Positions 47,155-56,584 are shown, counted from the stretch's first letter. The stretch: 64,000 nucleotides of DNA from Tepidimicrobium xylanilyticum (GCF_900106765.1 NZ_FNNG01000001.1:1-64000), one strand, 5' to 3'. Numbers and translations: made by a program. Notes: generated by a model not told the origin, from the sequence alone.

Positions 47155-48687
47155 CTAATGTTTAAAATGCCGCATTCCAGTAAATATCATGACCATGCCA
47201 TTTTTATCCGCTTCCTCTATTGATTCCTGATCCCTTAAGGATCCTCCTGGCTGAATTATAGCTGTTACCCCTGCCTTGGCTAAGGCCTCAACTGAATCCT
47301 TAAATGGGAAAAATCCATCAGAAGCTAAAACCGAACCCTTTGCCTTATCTCCTGCCCTTTCAATGGCAGCTTTTACAGCCCATACCCGATTTACCTCTCC
47401 TCCCCCAATACCTATAGTAGCCTTATCCTTGGCCAATAATACTCCATTGGATTTTACCCCTTTTACCGCCTTCCATCCGAATATTAAATCCTCCATTTCT
47501 TTTTCAGTAGGCTTCCTTTTAGTAACCACTTTTAGCTCTTGGCCCAGTAGATCTCGATTTCTTTGTTGAATTAGTACACCTCCAAGAACCTTTTTTATAT
47601 CGTAACTGGCGTAGTCATTTTTCATAATATTTGGAACCTTAAGTATCCTTATATTTTTCTTAGTAGCTAAAACCTCTAGAGCTTTTTGTGTATAATCAGG
47701 AGCCATTACTATTTCAATGAATATTTCATTTATCCTCTTTGCCACTTCTTCATCTACTATCCTGTTAACTGCAATTATTCCACCGAATATCGAAATCTTA
47801 TCGCATTCATAGGCTTTTACATAAGCTTCTAACAAGTCCTTTCCGCTGCCTATACCGCAAGGGTTAGCATGTTTTACAGCTACTACCGTTGGCTCATCAA
47901 ATTCCTTTAATATCTCCAGAGCTCCATTTCCATCGTTTATATTGTTGAATGATAATTCCTTTCCATGTAGTTGAATGGCAGCAGCAATTGTACCATCTAA
48001 ATTGTTGTATTCCTTGTAGAATGCTGCCTTCTGATGGGGATTCTCTCCATATCGCAACTCCTGTTTATCTTTAAAGGGTATAGTTATGATGTCAGGAAAT
48101 TCCACATTATTTAAGCAATTAAAATAATTAGCTATCAATGAATCATAATAGGCTGTATACTGGAATACCTTTCTTGCTAATTCCCGTCTTAAATCCAGAG
48201 AGGTTTCTCCCCTTGTTCTCAATTCCTTCAATACCCTACCATAATCTGAAGGGTCTATAACCACAGTAATATATTTATAATTTTTAGCAGCAGCCCTTAT
48301 CATAGCAGGACCGCCTATATCTATATTCTCTATGACCTCCTCATGGCTTATGCCTTCCTTCTTAATGGTATCTTCAAAGGGATATAAATTGTTTACCACC
48401 AAATCTATGGAGCCGATGTCTAATTTCTTTAAAATCCTTTTATGTTCTTCTTCATCTCTCTTATATAAAATCCCTCCGTGGATATGGGGGTGGAGGGTTT
48501 TAACCCTACCATCTAATATTTCAGGGAAATTAGTAATTTCTTTTATATCTCTAAAAGGAATATCTTCGTTCCTTAGAATCTTACCAGTTCCTCCAGTTGA
48601 TATTATTTCCCAGCCTAAGCTTACCAACTCCCTTGCTAACTGGACAACCCCTCTCTTGTCATAAACGCTTATCAATGCCCTTTTCAT
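47155..48687 (-). CDS. purH: Bifunctional AICAR formyltransferase/IMP cyclohydrolase
   Basis: A 510-residue enzyme for the last two steps to IMP. ATG 48687 is chosen with GGGAGTG upstream, four bases after purN. The N-terminal cyclohydrolase has ISVYDKRGVVQLARELVSLG and ISTGGTGKILR; the formyltransferase part has VAVKHANPCGIGSGKDL (catalytic Lys-His), LRYGENPHQKAAFY and QPGGSLRDQESIEEAD. Confidence 0.96.
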   Translation of the reverse strand: MKRALISVYDKRGVVQLARELVSLGWEIISTGGTGKILRNEDIPFRDIKEITNFPEILDGRVKTLHPHIHGGILYKRDEEEHKRILKKLDIGSIDLVVNNLYPFEDTIKKEGISHEEVIENIDIGGPAMIRAAAKNYKYITVVIDPSDYGRVLKELRTRGETSLDLRRELARKVFQYTAYYDSLIANYFNCLNNVEFPDIITIPFKDKQELRYGENPHQKAAFYKEYNNLDGTIAAAIQLHGKELSFNNINDGNGALEILKEFDEPTVVAVKHANPCGIGSGKDLLEAYVKAYECDKISIFGGIIAVNRIVDEEVAKRINEIFIEIVMAPDYTQKALEVLATKKNIRILKVPNIMKNDYASYDIKKVLGGVLIQQRNRDLLGQELKVVTKRKPTEKEMEDLIFGWKAVKGVKSNGVLLAKDKATIGIGGGEVNRVWAVKAAIERAGDKAKGSVLASDGFFPFKDSVEALAKAGVTAIIQPGGSLRDQESIEEADKNGMVMIFTGMRHFKH

Positions 48688-48691
48688 ATTA

Positions 48692-49315
48692 TCACTCCCA
48701 TTTAATTCTAACCTTTTTTCCTTCAATAATAAGCCTATTTTCGCAGAATAGCCTTATAGCTTCTGGTAATAATTCATGTTCTACTTTCAATACTCTTTCT
48801 TTCAAGCTTTCTACCGTATCGTCATCCTTCACTTCCACAGCTCTTTGAAGGACAATAGGGCCTGTATCCGTTCCCTCGTCTACAAAATGTACTGTAGCCC
48901 CAGTAATCTTCACTCCACTGTCCAACACCATTTGGTGAACTTTATCTCCATAACATCCTTTTCCACAGAAACTAGGTATTAACGATGGGTGAATATTTAT
49001 TATCCTTCCCCTATACCTTTCTATGAATTCTTCAGACAATATTTTTAAATATCCAGCAAGAACTACTAACTCCACTTCCTTTTTGGTTAGTTCATCGATA
49101 AGTTTTCTATTGTACTCTTCCTCCGAATTAAATGCTCTTTTATCAATATATAGGGCTTCAATTCCAGCTTTTCGTGCCCGCTCTAGTCCATAGGCATCTT
49201 TCCTATTGGATAGGACTAACTTTATTCTTCCCTTTATTCTACCTCTATCTATTTCATCTATGATGGCTTGGAGATTGGTTCCACTACCCGATATCAATAC
49301 GCCTATATTCACCAT
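48692..49315 (-). CDS. purN: Phosphoribosylglycinamide formyltransferase
   Basis: A 207-residue GAR transformylase using 10-formyl-THF. Catalytic residues appear in [19 protein letters not shown] (Asn, His) and [14 protein letters not shown] (Asp); [16 protein letters not shown] is the N-terminal phosphate loop. The start overlaps purM by 32 bp, with AGGAGAAGG upstream inside purM. Confidence 0.96.
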   Translation of the reverse strand: MVNIGVLISGSGTNLQAIIDEIDRGRIKGRIKLVLSNRKDAYGLERARKAGIEALYIDKRAFNSEEEYNRKLIDELTKKEVELVVLAGYLKILSEEFIERYRGRIINIHPSLIPSFCGKGCYGDKVHQMVLDSGVKITGATVHFVDEGTDTGPIVLQRAVEVKDDDTVESLKERVLKVEHELLPEAIRLFCENRLIIEGKKVRIKWE

Positions 49316-50336
49316 AGTGAAACCTTCTCCTCTCCCCTTTTATTTCTCCTAATAGAACTAATTCTTCTTCCATATCTTTTAATTGTGCAATAATCTTGTC
49401 TACTTCATCTTCACCTACTATAAGCATCATTCCAATTCCCATATTAAAGGTGGAATACATCTCTTCTATACTAATATTTCCCCACTTAGCCAACAAGTCG
49501 AATATCACCGGAGTGTCTATCTTTAAAGTGTCTATGCTGGCGGTCAACCCATCAGGAAGAACCCTTGGAATATTCTCATAGAATCCGCCACCAGTTATAT
49601 GGACTATACCTTTAATGTGGTATTTCTCTATTAAAGGGAGTACCGTCTTAGTATATATTCTAGTAGGTTTTAATAGTTCTTCTCCTAAAGTAGTATTTAA
49701 CTCGGGTATATATTCATCTACTTTAAAACCCATCTTTTCAAATACTATCTTTCTAACTAGTGAGTAGCCATTACTGTGGATTCCGCTGGAAGGAAGACCT
49801 ATTATAAGATCTCCTTTCTCTATTTTGGAACCATCTATTATTTTTTCCTTATCTACCACACCTACGCAAAAGCCTGCCAAATCATATTCGTATTCCTTAT
49901 AAAAGCCTGGCATTTCAGCTGTTTCTCCACCAATTAAAGCTAATTCTCCCTTTACACAGCCATTTGCAATTCCCTCTACTATTTTGGCCATCTTTTCTGG
50001 GATCAATTTCCCTGTAGCAATATAATCTAAGAAAAATAAAGGCTTTGCTCCTTGACATAATATATCGTTTACGCACATGGCAACACAATCTTCCCCTATG
50101 GTATCATGCTTATCCATCATAAAAGCAATTTTCAATTTGGTACCAACGCCATCGGTACCAGAAACCAAAACAGGTTCTTTATAGGATTTTATATCCAACT
50201 CAAAAAGCCCCGAAAACCCACCAATGCTAGATAAGACCCCTGGTCTATGTGTTTTCTTTATAATATTCTTAATAAGCTGAACCTGCTTATAACCGGCTTC
50301 TTTGTCTACGCCTGCATCTTTATAAGTAAATTTCAT
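49284..50336 (-). CDS. purM: Phosphoribosylformylglycinamidine cyclo-ligase
   Basis: A 350-residue AIR synthetase. Signatures are [20 protein letters not shown] at the start, [50 protein letters not shown] and [19 protein letters not shown]. Ribosome binding site GAGAGGTG. It uses FGAM made by PurL. Confidence 0.97.
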   Translation of the reverse strand: MKFTYKDAGVDKEAGYKQVQLIKNIIKKTHRPGVLSSIGGFSGLFELDIKSYKEPVLVSGTDGVGTKLKIAFMMDKHDTIGEDCVAMCVNDILCQGAKPLFFLDYIATGKLIPEKMAKIVEGIANGCVKGELALIGGETAEMPGFYKEYEYDLAGFCVGVVDKEKIIDGSKIEKGDLIIGLPSSGIHSNGYSLVRKIVFEKMGFKVDEYIPELNTTLGEELLKPTRIYTKTVLPLIEKYHIKGIVHITGGGFYENIPRVLPDGLTASIDTLKIDTPVIFDLLAKWGNISIEEMYSTFNMGIGMMLIVGEDEVDKIIAQLKDMEEELVLLGEIKGERRRFHYGEYRRIDIG

Positions 50337-50351
50337 TATACTTTCACCTCT

Positions 50352-51701
50352 CTAAATTAAATCCCCATCCACTGGATATTGACCGCTAAAGCAACCAGTA
50401 CAATAACTATTTTCTCCACCTACAGCTTCCAACAAGCCTTCTAAAGATAAGAAAGAAAGGGAATCAGCACCTATTTTATCCCTTATTTCTTCGATGCTTT
50501 TCTGTGCAGCAATAAGGTTTTCTTTATTAGGAGTATGCATTCCTAAAAGGCAAGGATGTTTTACTGGAGGAGATGCAATCCTCACATGTACCTCCCTAGC
50601 TCCTGCATCCTTTAGCATTCTTACGATCCTCTTCATAGTTGTCCCTCGAACTATCGAATCGTCTACCAATATTATTCTTTTCCCTTCCACATTTTCTTTG
50701 AGTACATTTAATTTAATCCTTACCCCTATTTCTCTTAATTCCTGAGTAGGTTGAATAAAAGTTCTTCCCACATACCGGTTCTTAATGAGTCCTTCATCGT
50801 AAGGAATTTTAGATTCTTCCGCATACCCGATGGCTGCAACTGTTCCCGAATCTGGCGCTGAGATTACTATGTCACCTTCCACTGGATGTTCCCTTGCCAA
50901 GTTCCTGCCTGCTTCTCGCCTTAAACGGTATATACTTTTTCCATCTAATTTGCTGTCTGGCCTAGCCAAATATATTATTTCAAATAAACAAATATTTTTG
51001 TTGTCCGCTTCCTTGGTCTTTATAGATTTAATATCTCGATCGATTATTACCACCATTTCTCCTGGATTTACATCTCTAACAAATTGGGCCCCTATAGTAT
51101 CTAGGGCGCAGGTTTCTGAAGATAGTATATAATCCTTGCCTAATTTCCCAATACATAGAGGTTTCAATCCATAAGGATCCCTAACCCCTATTAATCGATC
51201 ATTGGTCATTAAAACCAAAGCATATGAGCCCTTTATATCCTTAACCGCCTTTATTATAGCTTGTTCAATATCCTCCTTATGGTATCTAGCAATTAAATTG
51301 GCTATTACCTCCGTATCGATGGAGGATTGGAATATTATCCCATCATCTTCCATTTTCTCCCTTAATTCTCTGTAATTTACCAAACTCCCGTCATATGCCA
51401 AGGCTAAGGCCCCTTGTTTGTATCCTACCACCAAAGGTTCCGCATTTGCAGTGGTGGTTTTTACAGAACTTCCAGTCCTAACATGCCCTATCCCTATATC
51501 CCCTCTTAACCTATTTAATACATCCTTATCCAGTACTTCGTAGGCCAATCCTAAGCCTTTATGGTAATCGATATATCCATTATTGTTTACTGCCATTCCA
51601 GCACTAACTTGGCCTCTATGTTGAAGGGCATATAGTCCATAATAGATTATTTTAGGTACATCCCTTTTTTCCTTACTGTATATGCCAATGATTCCACACA
51701 A
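50352..51701 (-). CDS. purF: Amidophosphoribosyltransferase
   Basis: The first committed enzyme of purine synthesis, with an N-terminal Ntn glutaminase and a C-terminal PRTase domain. A TTG start at 51701, six to seven bases after AAAGGGTG, would give Met-Cys so that the nucleophile Cys (CGIIGIYS) is exposed by removing Met; a GTG at 51710 would instead leave a three-residue propeptide. Other marks are YALQHRGQVSAGMA, the PRPP loop ILVDDSIVRGTTMKRIV and cluster-type cysteines HPCLLGM and YCTGCFSG, suggesting a 4Fe-4S centre. Confidence 0.93.
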   Translation of the reverse strand: MCGIIGIYSKEKRDVPKIIYYGLYALQHRGQVSAGMAVNNNGYIDYHKGLGLAYEVLDKDVLNRLRGDIGIGHVRTGSSVKTTTANAEPLVVGYKQGALALAYDGSLVNYRELREKMEDDGIIFQSSIDTEVIANLIARYHKEDIEQAIIKAVKDIKGSYALVLMTNDRLIGVRDPYGLKPLCIGKLGKDYILSSETCALDTIGAQFVRDVNPGEMVVIIDRDIKSIKTKEADNKNICLFEIIYLARPDSKLDGKSIYRLRREAGRNLAREHPVEGDIVISAPDSGTVAAIGYAEESKIPYDEGLIKNRYVGRTFIQPTQELREIGVRIKLNVLKENVEGKRIILVDDSIVRGTTMKRIVRMLKDAGAREVHVRIASPPVKHPCLLGMHTPNKENLIAAQKSIEEIRDKIGADSLSFLSLEGLLEAVGGENSYCTGCFSGQYPVDGDLI

Positions 51702-51719
51702 GTCTTTCACCCTTTCGGA

Positions 51720-52205
51720 CTAATAAATCTCCTTTATTTTGTTATCCATTTCCTTAACTTCTTCTGCCATTTCCAATTTATAATCTTTAAACTTCTTTCT
51801 AAGCTCTGGATATTTTACTGATAGAATCTGTACTGCCAAAAGGCCAGCATTTTCTGCCCCATTTATGGCTACCGTTGCTACCGGTACTCCCTTTGGCATT
51901 TGGACTATAGACAATAGAGAGTCTAATCCATCCATAGTAGAGGATTTTATAGGCAGCCCAATAACTGGAAGGGGAGTTATTCCAGCTATTACACCAGCTA
52001 AATGGGCTGCCTTTCCAGCAGCAGCTATTATTACCTCAATACCTCTTTCCTCAGCAGTCCTTGCATATTCGGCTGCTTCAAATGGGGTTCTATGGGCAGA
52101 AATAACCCTTACTTCCATATCTATATCAAACCTTTTTAAAACATCTATGGTCTTTTCAACTATATCTTTATCGGAAATGCTTCCCATGATAATACCAACC
52201 TTCAT
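51720..52205 (-). CDS. purE: N5-carboxyaminoimidazole ribonucleotide mutase
   Basis: A 161-residue PurE starting MKVGIIMGSISDKDIVEKTI (ATG 52205, GGGAGG). RVISAHRTPFEAAEYA holds the catalytic His; AAGKAAHLAGVIAG and SLLSIVQMPKGVPVATVAI are conserved. No purK is adjacent, so it may be a class II AIR carboxylase or depend on a distant purK; class cannot be settled here. Confidence 0.94.
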   Translation of the reverse strand: MKVGIIMGSISDKDIVEKTIDVLKRFDIDMEVRVISAHRTPFEAAEYARTAEERGIEVIIAAAGKAAHLAGVIAGITPLPVIGLPIKSSTMDGLDSLLSIVQMPKGVPVATVAINGAENAGLLAVQILSVKYPELRKKFKDYKLEMAEEVKEMDNKIKEIY

Positions 52206-52227
52206 TTTAAAACCTCCCTCTTTGTTC

Positions 52228-52259
52228 AATTGACAATTGGTAAGGCAGAATTGTCAATT
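52228..52259. repeat. Inverted repeat in the purL-purE gap
   Basis: AATTGACAATT (52228-52238) and its exact complement (52249-52259). The following bases (TTCATAGTTCACGATGCAC) resemble a low-complexity intergenic element of a kind common in clostridia; other copies were not found in the window. Confidence 0.5.
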
Positions 52260-52321
52260 TTACCCAATTCATAGTTCACGATGCACAATTTACAATGTTA
52301 TTTTGGCTAATAGGAAAACCA

Positions 52322-55300
52322 TTAACCAAAATAATCAACTCCTGCTTTAAATAATTTTCCTTCTTCCGAACTTTCTACATTCTTATACAAGCCTCTACCA
52401 ATTCTATCTGGGTTGGCAATTCTTCCTAAAATCTTACCGTCAGGGCTAGTTAGACTTTCTATACCATATATGGACCCTGTTGGGTTTTCATCTAGGTATT
52501 GAGTTGCTATTTGGCCTTTTTTAATAAGTTCTTCTATTGCCCTTTCACTTCCTACAATTCTTCCTTCTTTGGTAGATAGGGGCAGTATCTCAATTTCTCC
52601 TACATCCCTATTATTAAACCAAGGGGATAGATTGGAAACTATCCTAATCTTCGCCATTGTGGATATATGGTATCCCGACTTATTATAGGTAATGTTTATG
52701 GAATCCTCATCTAAGTCCTGTATTCTACCATAGGATAAAAGGCCAGATTTTATCAATCCCTTACAACCAGCACCTATTCCTAATACTAGGCCATCCCTGT
52801 TGCTTAATAGTTCCATAATGGCTTCTTCTATATAGGGGTTTCTTAATATATTGGCTAATAATTTGCCTCCTCCATCAGGTTCAGCCCCCAAAATAGCTCC
52901 ATCAGGTAATCCAATTATTTGGCTATTCCTTATCCTATTTGCCATCTCCTTAATGGAATCTTCTATTTCATCCAAATATAAAGTCTTAAATACAAAAGTA
53001 TCCACTTGAGCACCTGCATTCTTAAAGGCTTTCTCCATATCGTATTCTCCAAAGGTTCCAGTAAATACTGGTATGAAAACTCTAGGTTTGGCTATTTTGT
53101 TTATCGATTTTCTACGGTTTCCATGGACGTAATGGCTTTCTTTACTTTCAAGGAACCTACCTTCACTAATGGGAAATACATCTATAAGTGGCTTAATCCA
53201 TTCGTCAATAAGTTTATCCAAATCCAGTTTCACTCCAGCTATTTCTATAAACTCTTCTTCAATAGTGGCGCCCAATATTCTATAATCTATATCCCTTAAT
53301 ACTTCCTCTAGCTCTCCTTTAATCTCAACTACAATTGAACCATATAGAGGTAAGAATAGTTCTTCTTCATGAAACTCTTCACTAAATCTAAATCCTATCT
53401 TATTTCCGAAAGCCATTTCAGAAATGCTTCTAGCAACTCCTCCAGTTTTTACTGAGGAAGCAGAAATAATTTTTCCAGCATCTATCAGCTCTTTAATCTG
53501 AGTATAATTCCTTTTCAATTGCCCAAAGTCTACCATTCCCTTTTCATCTATATCCAGTGGAATTAATGCTACCATATTTCCTGATTCTTTAAATTCTGGG
53601 GAAATGATATTTTCAACCTTATCCACTGCAACAGCAAAACTGATTAAGGTTGGTGGTACATGTATATCTTCAAAGGTACCAGACATGCTGTCCTTGCCGC
53701 CAATACTTGGAACATCCAATTCCTTTTCTACCATAAATGCTCCTAATAAGGCTGCAAAGGGTTTGCCCCATTTTTTCTCATTATCCCCTAATCTTTCAAA
53801 ATACTCTTGGAAGGTAAGTCTTGCTTTTCTGAAATCCCCTCCCATGGCTGTAATCTTAGCTAAGGATTCTATAACTGCAAACATTCCTCCATGGAAAGGA
53901 CTCCATCTAGAAAGATCTGGATCGAATCCATAAGTCATTAATGAACAAGTATTGGTTTCTCCATCTAATACTGGAATTTTAGCAGCCATTCCCTCAGCAG
54001 GAGTTAGCTTAAACTTCCCCCCCAAAGGCATAAGGACCGTTCCACTGCCCACACTATGATCGAATTTTTCTATCAGTCCCTTTTGACTAGAGTGGTTTAG
54101 ATAGGATAAATTGCTCATCCAAATTTTCTCAATATCTCCGTTTAAATGGAAAGATTTAGTATGGAAATAATCCCTTCCTTCAGGACTTCCAACTAATACC
54201 TTCGTTCTCTTGCTTACTCCATTGGTATCTAAAAACTCCCTTGATATATCTACTATCTTCTTTCCCTTCCAATTCATAATCAATCTTTCATCTTCACTTA
54301 CTTCAGCTACCACTGTCGCCTCTAGGTCTTCATCTTTCGCATATTTAATGAAGGATTCTAAATCGCCCTTTTCTATTACCACCGCCATCCTTTCCTGGGA
54401 CTCGGAAAGGGCTATTTCAGTTCCATCTAATCCGGGATATTTTAGAGGAACCTTATCTAAATCAATCCTTAACCCTGGAGCCAATTCTCCTATGGCTACT
54501 GAAACCCCTCCTGCACCAAAGTCGTTGCATTTCTTAATCATCTTACTAACCTCTTCATTTCTAAAAAGCCTTACAATCTTTCTTTCAAGCGGAGGATTGC
54601 CTTTTTGAACTTCTGCTCCACCCCTTTCCAAAGATTCCTCAGTATGTCTTTTAGATGAACCTACAGCACCGCCCAATCCATCTTTTCCAGTTCTGCCGCC
54701 TACTAGTAATATCAAATCTCCAGGCTCTGGGGATCTCCTCACCACATTTCTTTTAGGTGCTGCTGCAACCAATGCTCCAACTTCCATCCTCTTAGCCACA
54801 TAGCCCTCATGGTATATCTCCTTAACATAACCTGCAGGTACCCCTATTTGGTTTCCATAGGAACTATAGCCTTCCATAGCCAATTGGGTAATCTTCCTTT
54901 GAGGAAGCTTTCCTGATAAGGTATCTTCAAATCTTTGTCTAGGATCTGCTGCCCCAGTTATTCTCATTGCCTGATATACATAGGCCCTACCTGAAAGAGG
55001 ATCTCTTATACATCCTCCCAAGCAGGTGGAAGCTCCACCAAAGGGTTCAATCTCAGTTGGATGGTTATGAGTTTCGTTTTTAAACATCAAAAGCCATTTT
55101 TCCGTCCTCCCATCCACATCTATATCAATTTCTATACTGGCTGCATTGACCTCCTCAGACTCCTCCAAATCATCTAACAATCCCTTCTTCTTTATCTCCT
55201 TCATATTTATGGTAGCTAAATCCATTAAACTAATAGGCTTCTCCCTATCCCCATAGACATAACTTCTAGACTTTAAGTATTCTTCAAAGGCCTTTTCGAC

Positions 55301-56038
55301 TAGCATTTTGTATTTGCCCTCTTCAAATTCTATGCCTTCTATTTCAGTCCTAAAGGTAGTATGTCTACAATGGTCCGACCAATAGGTATCTATTACCTTT
55401 ATTTCAGTAATAGTTGGATTGCGCTTCTCCCTATCCCTAAAATAATTCTGAGTAAATAGCAAATCCTCCATGTCCAGTGCTAATCCGTATTTTTCTCTCA
55501 TTAGGGCCAGTTCCTCTTCCGTCATAAGGATAAATCCATCTAAAACTTCTATTTCATCCCCAACTTCTTCATGCTTTTCATAGGGAATAAAGTCCATATC
55601 TATTTCTCTCATTTCAACAGGGTTTATATAATAATCTTTTATCAATTCATATTCCTTATCATTTACACCTTTTAACACAAGAACCTTTGAGTGCTTTACT
55701 TTAATATCCTTTCTACCGAGTAAAACATAGATAGATTCATTAACTGCATCTTCCCTTTGGTTATATTGACCAGGAGCAAATTCAACTCTAAAACATCTGT
55801 CATCATCCTTTAAAGGAAGGCTTGATTCGTATAGATGGTCTAAATTCTTTTCGAAAAGTATTTTTTCTATTATAGCCTTATAATCTTTTTCATCTCCATT
55901 AAAAATATAATAACAATTAATAATCCTTACTCCTTCTAAAGATTCAATCCCTAAATAGTTTTTAAAATCCCAATATAGATTAGATGCCTCTATATTAAGG
56001 TCTTCTTTTTTTTCAATAAAAACTCTTTTAAAATTCAC
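52322..56038 (-). CDS. purL: Phosphoribosylformylglycinamidine synthase, single-chain, degenerate glutaminase domain
   Basis: A 1238-residue large PurL of the clostridial single-chain type, GTG start behind AAGGAGGG. The synthetase part is well preserved: IDTYWSDHCRHTTFRTEIEG, FKNETHNHPTEIEPFGGAST, GRTGKDGLGGAVGSSKRH, SIGGKDSMSGTF. The C-terminal glutaminase domain (from about residue 1000, RVFIPVFTGTFGEYDMEKAF) is altered: the nucleophile motif GxCNGxQ reads GIGAGCKG, the HPER-type triad motif reads NPDR, and the oxyanion segment reads LPDGAILGAE. Synthetase activity with free ammonia is plausible. First gene of the operon. Confidence 0.93.
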   Translation of the reverse strand: MNFKRVFIEKKEDLNIEASNLYWDFKNYLGIESLEGVRIINCYYIFNGDEKDYKAIIEKILFEKNLDHLYESSLPLKDDDRCFRVEFAPGQYNQREDAVNESIYVLLGRKDIKVKHSKVLVLKGVNDKEYELIKDYYINPVEMREIDMDFIPYEKHEEVGDEIEVLDGFILMTEEELALMREKYGLALDMEDLLFTQNYFRDREKRNPTITEIKVIDTYWSDHCRHTTFRTEIEGIEFEEGKYKMLVEKAFEEYLKSRSYVYGDREKPISLMDLATINMKEIKKKGLLDDLEESEEVNAASIEIDIDVDGRTEKWLLMFKNETHNHPTEIEPFGGASTCLGGCIRDPLSGRAYVYQAMRITGAADPRQRFEDTLSGKLPQRKITQLAMEGYSSYGNQIGVPAGYVKEIYHEGYVAKRMEVGALVAAAPKRNVVRRSPEPGDLILLVGGRTGKDGLGGAVGSSKRHTEESLERGGAEVQKGNPPLERKIVRLFRNEEVSKMIKKCNDFGAGGVSVAIGELAPGLRIDLDKVPLKYPGLDGTEIALSESQERMAVVIEKGDLESFIKYAKDEDLEATVVAEVSEDERLIMNWKGKKIVDISREFLDTNGVSKRTKVLVGSPEGRDYFHTKSFHLNGDIEKIWMSNLSYLNHSSQKGLIEKFDHSVGSGTVLMPLGGKFKLTPAEGMAAKIPVLDGETNTCSLMTYGFDPDLSRWSPFHGGMFAVIESLAKITAMGGDFRKARLTFQEYFERLGDNEKKWGKPFAALLGAFMVEKELDVPSIGGKDSMSGTFEDIHVPPTLISFAVAVDKVENIISPEFKESGNMVALIPLDIDEKGMVDFGQLKRNYTQIKELIDAGKIISASSVKTGGVARSISEMAFGNKIGFRFSEEFHEEELFLPLYGSIVVEIKGELEEVLRDIDYRILGATIEEEFIEIAGVKLDLDKLIDEWIKPLIDVFPISEGRFLESKESHYVHGNRRKSINKIAKPRVFIPVFTGTFGEYDMEKAFKNAGAQVDTFVFKTLYLDEIEDSIKEMANRIRNSQIIGLPDGAILGAEPDGGGKLLANILRNPYIEEAIMELLSNRDGLVLGIGAGCKGLIKSGLLSYGRIQDLDEDSINITYNKSGYHISTMAKIRIVSNLSPWFNNRDVGEIEILPLSTKEGRIVGSERAIEELIKKGQIATQYLDENPTGSIYGIESLTSPDGKILGRIANPDRIGRGLYKNVESSEEGKLFKAGVDYFG

Positions 56039-56054
56039 ATTAAACCCTCCTTGA

Positions 56055-56105
56055 AAAAATAAAGCCCAGTCAGGTAGGCAAGCGAAACCTACCCGACTGG
56101 GCTTT
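56055..56105 (-). terminator. Leader terminator of the purine operon
   Basis: An 18-bp stem (56061-56078 with 56088-56105, one G-T pair) and nine-base loop, then ATTTTTTC. Its 5' arm (AAAGCCC) is also the 3' strand of the ykkC/PRPP aptamer, so folding of aptamer and terminator are mutually exclusive. Confidence 0.92.
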
Positions 56106-56194
56106 TATCCCTTCGGTGTAATATTGTCAACGACAACATCTGCGCCGCTTGGTCCAGACAAGGTAAAACCTTCGGAACCCTAGGCACACTTTCG
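56099..56194 (-). promoter_or_regulatory. ykkC-class riboswitch, probable PRPP aptamer
   Basis: The leader contains the ykkC core in order: GCGAAAGTGTGCCTAGGGTT and CCG, GTCTGGACCAAGCGG, then after a variable hairpin ACACCGAAGGGATAAAAGCC. Position before de novo purine genes and directly after a purine aptamer indicates the PRPP-sensing subtype. Because its closing strand overlaps the terminator stem, ligand binding should prevent termination (an ON switch). Confidence 0.85.
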
Positions 56195-56264
56195 CTCATA
56201 GCTCAAATGATTTACGGTCATTTGGTAGAAACTTCTCAACCATATTATGAGAATTATATGAGCT
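56194..56264 (-). promoter_or_regulatory. Purine (guanine-class) riboswitch aptamer
   Basis: P1 GCTCATA/TATGAGC, J1/2 TAAT, P2 TCTCA/TGAGA with loop AATATGG, J2/3 AGTTTCTAC, P3 CAAATGA/TCATTTG with loop CCGTAAA. All conserved core and loop-loop bases of purine riboswitches are present. J3/1 reads AGC rather than AC as in the Bacillus xpt aptamer; the C expected to pair with guanine is kept. Joined directly to the ykkC aptamer. Confidence 0.92.
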
Positions 56265-56288
56265 TCATATTCACTTTTGTATAATTTC

Positions 56289-56317
56289 ATATTATCAGTA
56301 GGTGTAGAATAAGTCAA
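56289..56317 (-). promoter_or_regulatory. Sigma-A promoter of the purine operon
   Basis: Leftward TTGACT (56312-56317), 17-bp spacer and TAATAT (56289-56294). The predicted start near 56283 lies about 20 bases before the purine aptamer. Confidence 0.8.
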
Positions 56318-56333
56318 GGATTGTTTTTACTAT

Positions 56334-56549
56334 CTACTTATTTGGAATGTAGTGAATCAACACATCCCTCTTTCCAAACTGGCCCTCAAAAAATTTTATA
56401 TCAAATCCTGTGATGAAAAAAATCGAATCGAAGGATAGGTTTTTCTTATTAAAGACATATTTCCTATAGTGGAAGAATATGGCTATTCGATTTAAGGACA
56501 CATTTCCTTGCTCACTATTGTAATAAACCTTCCTAATACCTAATAGAAT
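56334..56549 (-). pseudogene. C-terminal relic of an unidentified protein
   Basis: A 71-codon minus-strand frame open from a stop at 56550-56552 to TAG at 56334-56336, with no ATG. It reads like real protein (NRIAIFFHYRKYVFNKKNLS; GFDIKFFEGQFGKRDVLIHY) but was not recognised. It ends just before the purine promoter, so it looks like the remaining 3' end of a lost upstream gene. A GTG start would leave about 55 residues. Confidence 0.45.
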
Positions 56550-56584
56550 TTATTAGTTAGATATATTTGTAAAGGAGGAATTCT

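Noticed and set aside
52228-52259. Inverted repeat in the purL-purE gap as a terminator
   Set aside because: AT-rich stem without a U-tract, inside an operon whose downstream genes need expression; kept only as a repeat.
56239-56264. Simple attenuator instead of a purine aptamer
   Set aside because: J1/2, J2/3, L2 and L3 all match the purine riboswitch core in order, which a chance hairpin would not.
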